Shown here: one piece after another, positions 10,254-18,578 of the stretch
How positions within the stretch are numbered: the stretch's first letter is position 1
Layout of the letters: every line of letters begins with the position of its first letter
Source of the DNA: Chelatococcus sp. YT9
GTDB taxonomy: Bacteria > Pseudomonadota > Alphaproteobacteria > Rhizobiales > Beijerinckiaceae
Length of the DNA stretch: 64,000 bases
Direction of reading: 5' to 3'
Assembly: GCF_018398315.1 (NCBI RefSeq)
Contig: NZ_JAHBRW010000002.1
Span: forward strand, 46,637 to 110,636
Notes under the pieces: generated by a model
What the model saw: only the letters and a program-made list of their open reading frames with translations
What the model was told of the DNA's origin: nothing
Databases searched by the model: none
Made by a program: the position numbers and the translations under genes

Positions 10254-11471
10254 CAAGAATACGGGCGAGAGGACAGATTCATCGTTTCTGTTAACGGAAC
10301 TGCGCTGTCGGTCGATGATGTGCCGGGCCAGACCTCCCAGGCAGAGGAGATTTTACCTAACGCCGGCAACATAAAGCTACACTTCACTATAGCCGACAGC
10401 AAACGTCTTCCAAAACTTCCAGGAATTATTTTAAAAGTTGATGGGAAGGCGGTCGGACGACCTTTACTATTTGGTCTGGATCAAGATGAGGAAATTCCCA
10501 CCAAACTCGCCCGTCGTGTCTATGGTGAAGTTAATCTCAGCGGACTGTCGGATTTTGTTACCGCCGATTGGGGAGGCTTTATCGAGAACAGCAAGGCGTT
10601 TCAGGAAGTGCAGACTTATGTGCAGCTTGAAATAAAGAAAGGGCTTAAGGATACGCATGCTCGCGAAATGAACCTCCAGCAGGCGCGATTAAAGAACGAA
10701 CTACGACAACGCCTGATGCGGCTTCCTGAACACCGCCGGCAGTATGCAGAAGAAGCCTTAAACCGCATTCTCAAGCGCTTTTACGGAGAAAGCGATGAAC
10801 GTGTTTCAACCATTGCAAGCGTGGCGCTGGACGCGATGGAACACGATGCGTACTGGGCCGTTTTTGAGCGCATCAGCGTATCCAGCCGTAGTGACGTTTG
10901 GTCATTTGCAGAGTCATTGGAGCAATTTGGCCTAGTCGAGCTATCTAGCATTGCCCAACAAGCGGTACGCCGCGTAAAATTCTTAGATTTTTTTGATCAA
11001 CTCGCCAACAATCCAGACACGCTTGAGAAAGATGTGCACAAAGCACTGGAAACAAACCTTTGGATTCTCGGCCGCAATTACTCTGCAATGTCGTCTAATG
11101 CGACGCTTCGCACCATAGTCGAGACTTATTGCGGGACTTCGTTAGAAAGCGGCAGAGCCTCAAAGCGGCCTGACCTGTTGCTTTCGCAGAGCTACGGGGA
11201 CGCCTACCTGCTAATCGAGTTTAAGCGCCCCAATCACAGCATATCGCGGGAAGATATCGCGCAAGCCGAGAAGTATCGGGATGATCTTTGCGTACGACTA
11301 TCATCAACTACAAAAATGGAGATAATGATGATAGGAAAAGGTAGAGTTAACACCTTAGATACGAAGAATCTTCTGGAAACGATAAAAATTATCTCCTATG
11401 CAAGCATGATATCTAATGCCCGGTCCGAATTAGAATGGCTTATTGCTTCCTTATCTAATCTTCGAGCCTAA
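10248..11471 (+). pseudogene. C-terminal part of the GHKL-nuclease gene with PD-(D/E)XK-like domain
   Basis: Open frame of 407 residues from a TTG that lies inside the second repeat copy. Residues 1-230 continue the GHKL protein (transducer-like and helical region). The last 160 residues resemble a PD-(D/E)XK nuclease of the DUF4263/Shedu kind: a helix EKDVHKALETNLWIL near 262, then RPDLLL (307-312), IEFKRP (323-328) and QAEKY, matching D...E-x-K...Q. GHKL ATPase plus nuclease in one chain recurs in antiphage and restriction-like systems. The TTG has AGAGAGG only two bases upstream, too close for good initiation, so independent translation is doubtful. AT-rich like its partner. Confidence 0.75.
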
Positions 11472-11546
11472 AGGTCAATTTGATACATCATAATCGCGCA
11501 CGAAAGCCCTTCACACCCCGCGCGGTCGTATATCATCATGTTTCCC

Positions 11547-12248
11547 TCACCCCCCATTCGCCTCCCGCACATGCACCAGGAGCCCCTGGCCGCCGCGTTC
11601 GATGTCCTCGCGGCTCGCGGCGCGGGCTTTGTCGGGGTCGCGTTCGCGCAGCGCGGTGATGAGGCGCAGATGCGGGTGGGGTTCCCAGTCCGGCAGGCCC
11701 TCGTCGTAGAGATGGGAGAGGATGGGCCCGCAGCGCACCCATAGGCCCTCGACGATGTCGTAGAGGATGGGCAGGCGCGCCATGCGGCAGAAGGTGAGGT
11801 GGAACTCCGTGTTGAGATCCACCGCCTGCACGAAGCTCCGGCTCGCGTGGCATTCGGAAATCTGCGCGTGGATGGCGACGAGGGTCTCGATCTCGGCCTC
11901 GGTGGCGATGAGGGCCGCGGCGGCGGCAGCGCGCCCTTCGAGATCCGTGCGGATGGCGCGGATCTCCTGCAGCTGCTCCAGCGTCAGGGTCGGCACCACC
12001 ACCGAATTGCGGGCATCGAGCGCCAGCGCCTTCTCGCCGACGAGCCGCAGCAGGGCCTCGCGCATCGGGGTCGCGCTGATGCCGAACCTCACCGACATGG
12101 GCCGGAGCCGCAGGCGCTCGCCGGGCCGCAGCCGCCCGCGCATGAGGGCCGCCCTCAAGTCCGTGTAGGCGCGCTCGCTCAGGTTCTCCTTGACGATCGG
12201 CTGCACCCAATCGCCCGTCGCCGGGGTTTTCTCTTTATTGTGTGGCAT
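11547..12248 (-). CDS. GntR-family regulator, FCD subfamily
   Basis: 233 residues from the ATG at 12248; a GTG at 12260 is the in-frame alternative. The winged helix shows LRPGERLRLRPMSVRFGIS followed by TPMREALLRL, the GntR recognition helix. The C-terminal FCD domain carries DLNTEFHLTFCRMA with the conserved Asp and His. It is divergent from the alcohol-dehydrogenase gene at 12400 and is the probable local regulator of the long rightward cluster. A perfect TGTTATAACA palindrome sits in the shared promoter. Confidence 0.9.
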   Translation of the reverse strand: MPHNKEKTPATGDWVQPIVKENLSERAYTDLRAALMRGRLRPGERLRLRPMSVRFGISATPMREALLRLVGEKALALDARNSVVVPTLTLEQLQEIRAIRTDLEGRAAAAAALIATEAEIETLVAIHAQISECHASRSFVQAVDLNTEFHLTFCRMARLPILYDIVEGLWVRCGPILSHLYDEGLPDWEPHPHLRLITALRERDPDKARAASREDIERGGQGLLVHVREANGG

Positions 12249-12283
12249 ACGACTTGACACGGGGCGGTTTCCTCGACCAAAAC

Positions 12284-12293
12284 TGTTATAACA
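12284..12293. promoter_or_regulatory. candidate operator palindrome TGTTATAACA
   Basis: A perfect 10-bp palindrome in an AT-rich patch of an otherwise GC-rich divergent intergenic region. It lies 36 bp from the GntR start and about 107 bp from the dehydrogenase start. The position suits a GntR-type operator controlling both directions; binding is inferred. Confidence 0.45.
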
Positions 12294-12399
12294 AATTACT
12301 TATTGCATCAACCCAACGCCCGGACCAATGCGATCGGGCAGCGACCGCCGGGGCCGATGAGGCCTCCGCCGGCGCACGGGCTGATAACGGGAGGAAGCG

Positions 12400-13473
12400 G
12401 TGATCGCGCTTCGCAAGACAACCACGGCCTTTGGGGCCGAACTGGTCGAGATGGACAAGGAGCCCGCGCCAGGCGAGGGCGAGGTCGTCATCGCGGTCGC
12501 CGCCGCCGGCATCTGCGGCAGCGACATCCACGCCTATGAGTGGACACCGGGCTACGAGTTCATGACGGCGTCGATGCCGCTCACCATCGGCCACGAGTTC
12601 GCGGGCACGGTGCGTGCGCTCGGCGCTGGTGTCACCGGCTTCAAGATCGGCGACCGCGTCACCTGCTGGCCGACGGTGAGCTGCGGCCACTGCCCCGCCT
12701 GCGATGCGGGCACGCCGGAGCACTGCCAGAACCGCAGCATCATCGGCCTGCATATCGACGGCGGCTTCGCCGATCTCGTGCGCGTGCCGGCCGCCAACTG
12801 CCGCCCCATTCCCGATGGCCTGCCCTTCAAGGTTGCCGCGCTGACGGAGCCGCTCTCGGTCGCCGTGAACGCGGTCGATGTGGGCGATGTCGGGCCGGGC
12901 GACCGGGTGGTGGTCCTCGGCCCGGGGCCGATCGGCCTCGGTATTGCCTTCGTGGCGCAGACACGCGGCGCCAAGGTGCTCTTGTGCGGGCTGAACGACG
13001 CGCTGCGTCTCGACAAGGGCCGCGAGATCGGCATCGCCCATTGCGTCGATCTCGCCGAGGAAAGCCTGGGTGATGCCGTGCAGCGCGTCTTCGCTGGCCC
13101 GGCCGACCGCGTCATCGAGGCGACCGGCGTCGCCCGCTCGGTCAGCGACGGGCTGGCCGTGCTGCGCTCGGGCGGCGTCCTGGTGGTGGCGGGCATTCAC
13201 TCCGGTCATCTCGATCTCGATCTGACGCGATTCGTGCGGGACAAGAAGCAGCTTCGTGCCGCGCACGATACCACCGCGCAAGCCCTTGAGAACGCCATCA
13301 CTCTGCTCGCCGCCCACGCGGATGTGCTGGCCCGCCTGATCACCCACGCGGAGCCGCTCAGCCGCGCCATCGAGGCCTTCGAGCTCGCGCGCAGCCGCCA
13401 GGCGGTGAAGGTTCTGCTGGTTCCGCAGACCCTGTCGCAAGATTTGCCCCAACCGGAAAGTGAAATCGCATGA
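12400..13473 (+). CDS. zinc-binding medium-chain alcohol/polyol dehydrogenase
   Basis: 357 residues from a GTG at 12400 (GGGAGGAAG upstream). Catalytic zinc ligands are Cys39 (ICGSD) and His65-Glu66 (GHEF). The four structural-zinc cysteines are Cys95, 98, 101 and 109. The Rossmann motif is GPGPIGLG. The pattern is that of sorbitol/threonine-type NAD-dependent dehydrogenases that oxidise a secondary alcohol. First gene of the rightward cluster; it overlaps the next gene by ATGA. Substrate unknown. Confidence 0.9.
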   Translation: MIALRKTTTAFGAELVEMDKEPAPGEGEVVIAVAAAGICGSDIHAYEWTPGYEFMTASMPLTIGHEFAGTVRALGAGVTGFKIGDRVTCWPTVSCGHCPACDAGTPEHCQNRSIIGLHIDGGFADLVRVPAANCRPIPDGLPFKVAALTEPLSVAVNAVDVGDVGPGDRVVVLGPGPIGLGIAFVAQTRGAKVLLCGLNDALRLDKGREIGIAHCVDLAEESLGDAVQRVFAGPADRVIEATGVARSVSDGLAVLRSGGVLVVAGIHSGHLDLDLTRFVRDKKQLRAAHDTTAQALENAITLLAAHADVLARLITHAEPLSRAIEAFELARSRQAVKVLLVPQTLSQDLPQPESEIA

Positions 13474-14471
13474 CCTCGGTCACACGCGTTGTTGTCGCGC
13501 CTGTCCCCGGTGGCCCGGACGCGCTCAAGATCGTCGAGCGGGAACGTCCGACGCCAGGTGAAGGCCAAGCGCTCGTCAGGGTGCATGCCGCAGGCATCAA
13601 CCGTCCGGACGTGATGCAGCGGCAGGGCAACTATCCGCCGCCGCCCGGCGCGAGCGATGTGCTCGGCCTCGAGCTCGCCGGCGTGGTCGAGAGCCTCGGC
13701 CCGGGCACGACGCGCCTCAAGCCCGGCGATCGCGTCATGGCCCTCGTCGCCAGCGGCGCCTATGCCGAATGGGCCGTCGTGGACGAGACGGTAGCGCTGC
13801 CGATCCCGGAGGGCATGTCCTTCGTCGAGGCCGGCGCCTTCCCCGAGACCTATTATACGGTCTGGTCGAACCTCTTTCAGCGCGCGGGCCTGAAGGCCGG
13901 CGAAACCGTGCTCATCCATGGCGGCACGTCCGGCATCGGCACCACGGCGATCCTGCTCGCCAAGGCGCTTGGGGCGCGGGTTCTGGTCACGGCCGGCTCG
14001 GACGAGAAATGCGCCGCGAGCCGCGCTGTCGGCGCTGATCTCGCCATCAACTATCGCACAGAAGATTTCGTCGCCGCCGCCCGCGCCGCCACCGACGGCC
14101 GGGGGCCGGAGGTGATCCTCGACATGGTCGGCGGGGACTACATCCCGCGCAATCTCGATTGCATCGCCGCCGATGGGCGCATCGCGCAGATCGCCTTCCA
14201 GCGCGGCTCGAAGCTCGAGCTGGATCTGCTGCCGCTTCTGATGAAGCGCATCACCCTCACGGGCGCCACGCTCAGGGCGCGGCCCGTCGCCATGAAGGCG
14301 GCGCTCACCGCATCGCTGGCCGAGCATGTGCTGCCGCTCCTCGCGGCGGGGAAAGCGAGGCCCCTCATCGACTCAACCTTCCCCTTCGACCGCGTTGCCG
14401 AGGCGCATGCCCGCATGGATGCCGGCGAGCACGTAGGGAAGATCGTTCTTGTCATGCAAGAGGGCGCGTGA
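13470..14471 (+). CDS. NAD(P)H:quinone oxidoreductase, zeta-crystallin/PIG3-type MDR
   Basis: 333 residues, zinc-free medium-chain reductase. It has the N-terminal GroES-like fold (NRPDVMQRQGNYPPPPG, a PIG3-type signature) and the NADP-binding motif GGTSGIG near residue 150. Family members reduce quinones or enones with NADPH. It starts within the stop of the alcohol dehydrogenase (ATGA overlap), so the two are translationally coupled. In this context it may reduce an enone intermediate; that is inference. Confidence 0.9.
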   Translation: MTSVTRVVVAPVPGGPDALKIVERERPTPGEGQALVRVHAAGINRPDVMQRQGNYPPPPGASDVLGLELAGVVESLGPGTTRLKPGDRVMALVASGAYAEWAVVDETVALPIPEGMSFVEAGAFPETYYTVWSNLFQRAGLKAGETVLIHGGTSGIGTTAILLAKALGARVLVTAGSDEKCAASRAVGADLAINYRTEDFVAAARAATDGRGPEVILDMVGGDYIPRNLDCIAADGRIAQIAFQRGSKLELDLLPLLMKRITLTGATLRARPVAMKAALTASLAEHVLPLLAAGKARPLIDSTFPFDRVAEAHARMDAGEHVGKIVLVMQEGA

Positions 14472-14518
14472 GCGCCACAGCAGCAGGGCGCATCTGCGCC
14501 ACGGAAGGAAACAGGAGC

Positions 14519-16261
14519 ATGAACGCAGTGACCAAGCCCGCGCCGCGCGCAGCCAGCAACATCACCGGCGCGCATCTCATCGCCGCGGCCTTGCAGCGCC
14601 ATGGCGTGCGGGAAATCTTCGGCCAGAGCATTCCCTCGGCGCTTTTTCTCGCCGCGCCCGACTACGGCATCCGGCAGGTCGGCTATCGCACGGAGAACGC
14701 CGGCGCGGCCATGGCAGATGCCTATGCGCGCATTTCCGGCAAGGTCGCCGTCGTCACGGCACAGAACGGCCCGGCCGCGACGCTCCTGGTGCCGGGCCTC
14801 GCCGAGGCGCTGAAGGCCTCGATCCCGGTCGTCGCCATCGTCCAGGACGTCAGCCGCAAATTCACGGACAAGAACGCCTTCCAGGAACTCGACCATTTCG
14901 CGCTGTTCGGTGGTGTTGCCAAATGGATCCGCCGGGTTGCCGATCCTGCGCGCATCGATGACTATGTGGACATGGCTTTCACGGCAGCCGCCAGCGGCCG
15001 CGCCGGCCCAGCCGTGCTGCTGGTGCCGCTCGACGTGCTCGACGAACGCCCGGATTTCGCGCCCGAGGCGCCCCAGCGCGCGAGCCATCTTGGCACCTTC
15101 CCGCTTGACCGCACGGCCGCTGATCCGGCGCGCGTGGCAGAGGCGGCTAAGCTGATCGCCGAGGCCAAGGCTCCTATCGTCATCGCCGGCGGCGGTGTGC
15201 ACGCCTCGCAGGCCTGTGCTGAACTCTCGGCCCTGCAGGCGCTTGGCATCCCCGTCGCGACGACCGTGATGGGCAAGGGAGTTGTGGACGAGACCAACCC
15301 GCTCTCCGTCGGGGTGGTTGGCTACTTCATGGCTCCACGCGGGCGCTCCTCCCATCTCAGGGATCTCGTCACCGAGGCCGATGTGGTTGTGCTGGTCGGC
15401 AACCGCACCAACCAGAACGGCACGGACAGCTGGTCGCTCTATCCGCCGCAGGCGCGTTATATTCACATCGATATCGACAGCCACGAAATCGGTCGCAACT
15501 ACGAAGCGCTCCGCCTCGCGGGCGATGCCAAGCTGACACTCGCTGCGCTGACTGCGGCCCTGGAAGCGGCTAAGCCGGCCTCGCTCGCGGCGCGCCGGCC
15601 CGCGCTCGAGGACAAGATCACCCGAGGTCGTGCACAGCACGCTGAGGACATGAAGCAGCTTGTCCATCTCGATGCGGTGCCGGTGCGTCCGGAACGGTTG
15701 ATGGCCGACATCGACAGCGTGCTCACGCCGGATAGCATCGTGGTCGCGGACGCGAGCTATTCGTCGATCTGGATTGCCAATTTCCTTACCGCCCGCAAGG
15801 CCGGTCAGCGTTTCCTCACGCCGCGCGGCCTGGCCGGCCTCGGCTGGGGCCTGCCTTTCGCACTCGGCGCGAAGGCCGCCCGCCCCGATGCTCCGGTCAT
15901 CGCGGTCACCGGTGATGGCGGCTTCGGCCATGTCTGGTCGGAGCTCGAAACAGCGCGCCGCATGAAGCTGCCCGTCGTCCTGGTCGTCCTGAACAATCAG
16001 ATCCTCGGCTATCAGAAGCATGCCGAGCTCAGCCTCTTCGGGAATTTCACCGATGTCGTGGACTTCGAGGCCGTGGACCATGCCGCCATCGCGCGGGCAT
16101 GCGGCTGCAGCGGCGTCCGCATCGAGAAGGCGTCTGACTTCCTGCCCGCCTTGAAGGAAGCGCTCGCGCGCAATGACGTCACCGTCATCGATGTAATCAC
16201 GGATGAGCACGCCTATCCGCCAATCACGGTCTTCGAAGGCAAGGATGCCTTGAACTACTGA
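14519..16261 (+). CDS. thiamine-diphosphate-dependent enzyme, acetolactate-synthase-like large subunit
   Basis: 580 residues from the ATG at 14519 (ACAGGAGC upstream). The three-domain layout of the AHAS/benzoylformate-decarboxylase superfamily is visible. The cofactor-activating Glu59 lies in YRTENAGAAMADAY, a central domain occupies about 195-330, and the ThDP/Mg motif runs from GDGGFG (465) to the NN pair near 493. No small regulatory subunit lies nearby, so a catabolic lyase or decarboxylase is as likely as acetolactate synthesis. It sits between the redox genes and a Liv importer. Confidence 0.87.
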   Translation: MNAVTKPAPRAASNITGAHLIAAALQRHGVREIFGQSIPSALFLAAPDYGIRQVGYRTENAGAAMADAYARISGKVAVVTAQNGPAATLLVPGLAEALKASIPVVAIVQDVSRKFTDKNAFQELDHFALFGGVAKWIRRVADPARIDDYVDMAFTAAASGRAGPAVLLVPLDVLDERPDFAPEAPQRASHLGTFPLDRTAADPARVAEAAKLIAEAKAPIVIAGGGVHASQACAELSALQALGIPVATTVMGKGVVDETNPLSVGVVGYFMAPRGRSSHLRDLVTEADVVVLVGNRTNQNGTDSWSLYPPQARYIHIDIDSHEIGRNYEALRLAGDAKLTLAALTAALEAAKPASLAARRPALEDKITRGRAQHAEDMKQLVHLDAVPVRPERLMADIDSVLTPDSIVVADASYSSIWIANFLTARKAGQRFLTPRGLAGLGWGLPFALGAKAARPDAPVIAVTGDGGFGHVWSELETARRMKLPVVLVVLNNQILGYQKHAELSLFGNFTDVVDFEAVDHAAIARACGCSGVRIEKASDFLPALKEALARNDVTVIDVITDEHAYPPITVFEGKDALNY

Positions 16262-16303
16262 TTTTAACGCCGCTCGATCAATAATATACGTGGGAGGGAT
16301 ATT

Positions 16304-17506
16304 ATGAAATTGTCACTGTTGCTGAAGACGGCTGCCGCGGCCGTGCTCTTCACGGCCACGGCAGCCCATGCCGACGTCAAATTCGGTGCGCTCTATCCGT
16401 TCAGTGGCCAGCTCGCGCTTCTCGGCGATGAAAGCGCGCGCGGACTGGAGATCGCAGTCGACGAGATCAATGCCGCGGGCGGCGTCCAGGGCGAAAAGGT
16501 GGTACTGATCCGCGGCGACGCCGTGGACAATAACCAGGCGATCGGCGAGGCCCGCCGGCTGATCTCCCGTGAGAAGGTCGCTGCCATATTCGGCTCCTAT
16601 TCGTCAGCGCGTTCCATCGCGGCGAGCCAGGTCGCCGAGTTGTCGGGCGTTCCCTATTTCGAGATGGGCGCGGTTGCCGACGAAGTGACCGGTCGCGGCT
16701 TGAAGTTTCTTTACCGCACCAATCCAACTGCCGAGGACATGGGCAAGTTGATCATCGAGATGATCGTCAACAAGGTGGCCCCCGGCATCGGCAAGAAACC
16801 AGAAGATCTCAAAATTGGAATCATTTATGAGGATTCCAGTTACGGCACGTCTGTTGCTGGCCACCAGAAGAAATATGCGACTGAAGCTGGCTTGAACGTC
16901 GTTGCCTCGCAGGGCTATCCCGCCTCGACGGTCGACATGTCGTCGCTGGTGCTGGATCTCAAGCAGCGCGGCGTCGATATCGTGCTGCAGACGTCGTACC
17001 AGAATGACTCGGTGCTGTTCCTCCAGCAGGCCAACGAGGCTAATTTCAAGCCCGCAGCCATTATTGGTGGCGGCGGTGGCTACTCCATGCAGCCGACGGC
17101 CGACGCGGTCGGGCACAAGGTGATCGATGGCGTCCTGGATGCGGATTTCACCCAGTTCCTTGTCAATACCAAGTATACGCCTGGTCTGGAAAACTTCGTC
17201 GACGCCTACAAGAAGAAGTACGGTGAGGCGCCCCGCTCGGGTCACTCGCTCAACAACTACGTGGGCGCGAAGGTTCTGCTAGAGGCGCTCAACAAGGGCA
17301 AGGGCTTTACGCCGGACGCTATCGTTGCGGCGGTCAACAACATCGACATCGGTGAAGGTGTGACGGCGGCCGGTTACGGCATGAAGTTCGGAAAGAACAA
17401 CCAGAACGAGCGTGCAAAGATGATGGGAATGCAGTGGCAGGATGGCAAGCTCGTCACGGTTTATCCGGATGCGGCCGCCGTCTCCCCGATGCGGCTCAAC
17501 AAGTAA
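16304..17506 (+). CDS. branched-chain amino acid-type ABC substrate-binding protein (LivK-like)
   Basis: 400 residues with a signal peptide (cleavage likely after ATAAHADV, about residue 24), hence periplasmic. The body is a type I periplasmic binding fold: FGALYPFSGQLALLGDE at the N-terminus and AAIFGSYSSARSIAAS, as in LivK relatives. A strong GGGAGGG precedes the ATG. Members of this family bind amino acids but also many aromatic and amide compounds. It serves the LivH/MG/F genes that follow. Confidence 0.9.
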   Translation: MKLSLLLKTAAAAVLFTATAAHADVKFGALYPFSGQLALLGDESARGLEIAVDEINAAGGVQGEKVVLIRGDAVDNNQAIGEARRLISREKVAAIFGSYSSARSIAASQVAELSGVPYFEMGAVADEVTGRGLKFLYRTNPTAEDMGKLIIEMIVNKVAPGIGKKPEDLKIGIIYEDSSYGTSVAGHQKKYATEAGLNVVASQGYPASTVDMSSLVLDLKQRGVDIVLQTSYQNDSVLFLQQANEANFKPAAIIGGGGGYSMQPTADAVGHKVIDGVLDADFTQFLVNTKYTPGLENFVDAYKKKYGEAPRSGHSLNNYVGAKVLLEALNKGKGFTPDAIVAAVNNIDIGEGVTAAGYGMKFGKNNQNERAKMMGMQWQDGKLVTVYPDAAAVSPMRLNK

Positions 17507-17666
17507 CCGAGTTCTTGGGGGATGCCCCGGCATCCTCCAACCTCTTGTCCAGAAAGCGAGACGCGATGCCCTGCATTCGCAATCGCGCTTTCCATTTTTT
17601 GGTTTTATCGCATGTCGATGACGCAAGATCTCTACGCACCTTTGTGCGACATGCTTTAGCGAGGGC

Positions 17667-18557
17667 GTGATGGATACCGTTCTCCAGTTGCTCGCCAATG
17701 GCTTGATGCTTGGCGGCCTCTTCGCGATCGTTGCGGTTGGACTGACGCTGATCTTCGGCATCGTCAAAGTCGTGAACTTCGCCCATGGCGAATTCCTGAT
17801 GGTCGGGATGTATCTCACCTTCCTGGTCACGCGTCTGCTTGGGCTCCATCCCTTCGTGGCGGTCATCGTTGTTGTGCCAGCGCTCTTCCTCCTCGGAGCC
17901 TTGACGCAGCGCCTCATTATTCAACCGCTGATGAGCGCGCGCGACGATCATATCCAGATCTTCGCGACAGTCGGCTTGTCGACAGCGCTGATAAACCTCG
18001 CCTTGCTGGTTTTCGGCGCCGATATCGCCAACACGCCGGCAAGCGGGCTCCGAACGCCCATTGAAATCGGGCCGGTTCGCGTCCTCAGCGGGCAGATCGT
18101 GATCTTTGCCGCTTCTATCCTGCTTGTCATCGGCTTGCAGGCGTTTCTGCAGAGCACGGCGACAGGCCGTGCCATTCGTGCCGTCGCCCAGAACCGCGCC
18201 GCCGCCCAGCTGATGGGCATCAACGTCGACCGGATCTATATCCTGACCTTCGGCATCGGCGCGGCCTGCGTAGGCGTCGCCTCAGTGCTGATCGCGCCGC
18301 TCTATCCGACCTCGCCGACCATCGGCACCTACTTCGTGCTGACTGCCTTCGTTGTCGTCGTTCTCGGCGGGCTGGGGTCCATTCCCGGGGCCTTCGTCGG
18401 TTCGCTGGTCATCGGATTGATCGACAGTTTCGCGGGCTTCTATGTTGGCTCGGACATGCGCGAAGTCGCGGTCTTCGGCATGTTCCTCATCATTCTCATC
18501 CTGAAGCCGGCAGGCCTGTTCGGAAAGCGTCTGAACCTGTCGCACGTATCGCCATGA
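17667..18557 (+). CDS. livH: branched-chain ABC transporter permease LivH-type
   Basis: 296 residues, about eight membrane helices. The N-terminal segment LLANGLMLGGLFAIVAVGL and the motif GIVKVVNFAHGEFLMVG are typical of LivH. GTG at 17667 and ATG at 17670 are adjacent possible starts. It forms the membrane channel with the LivM half of the next gene. The symbol denotes family, not proven substrate. Confidence 0.9.
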   Translation: MMDTVLQLLANGLMLGGLFAIVAVGLTLIFGIVKVVNFAHGEFLMVGMYLTFLVTRLLGLHPFVAVIVVVPALFLLGALTQRLIIQPLMSARDDHIQIFATVGLSTALINLALLVFGADIANTPASGLRTPIEIGPVRVLSGQIVIFAASILLVIGLQAFLQSTATGRAIRAVAQNRAAAQLMGINVDRIYILTFGIGAACVGVASVLIAPLYPTSPTIGTYFVLTAFVVVVLGGLGSIPGAFVGSLVIGLIDSFAGFYVGSDMREVAVFGMFLIILILKPAGLFGKRLNLSHVSP

Positions 18558-18578
18558 CAGCGCCATGACAGGATTGCC

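Noticed and set aside
10248-11471. Treating the nuclease part as an independent gene
   Set aside because: Its only early start is a TTG within the duplicated repeat, with poor ribosome-site spacing. Deleting one repeat copy fuses it exactly to the ATPase frame, so a split gene is the better reading.
14138-16210. Leftward open frame of about 690 codons opposite the ThDP enzyme
   Set aside because: Antisense shadow; no domain signature, while the plus strand has intact ThDP motifs.
14519-16261. Housekeeping acetolactate synthase for isoleucine/valine synthesis
   Set aside because: No small subunit or ilvC nearby and it is embedded in a catabolic transporter cluster; left as a generic ThDP enzyme.
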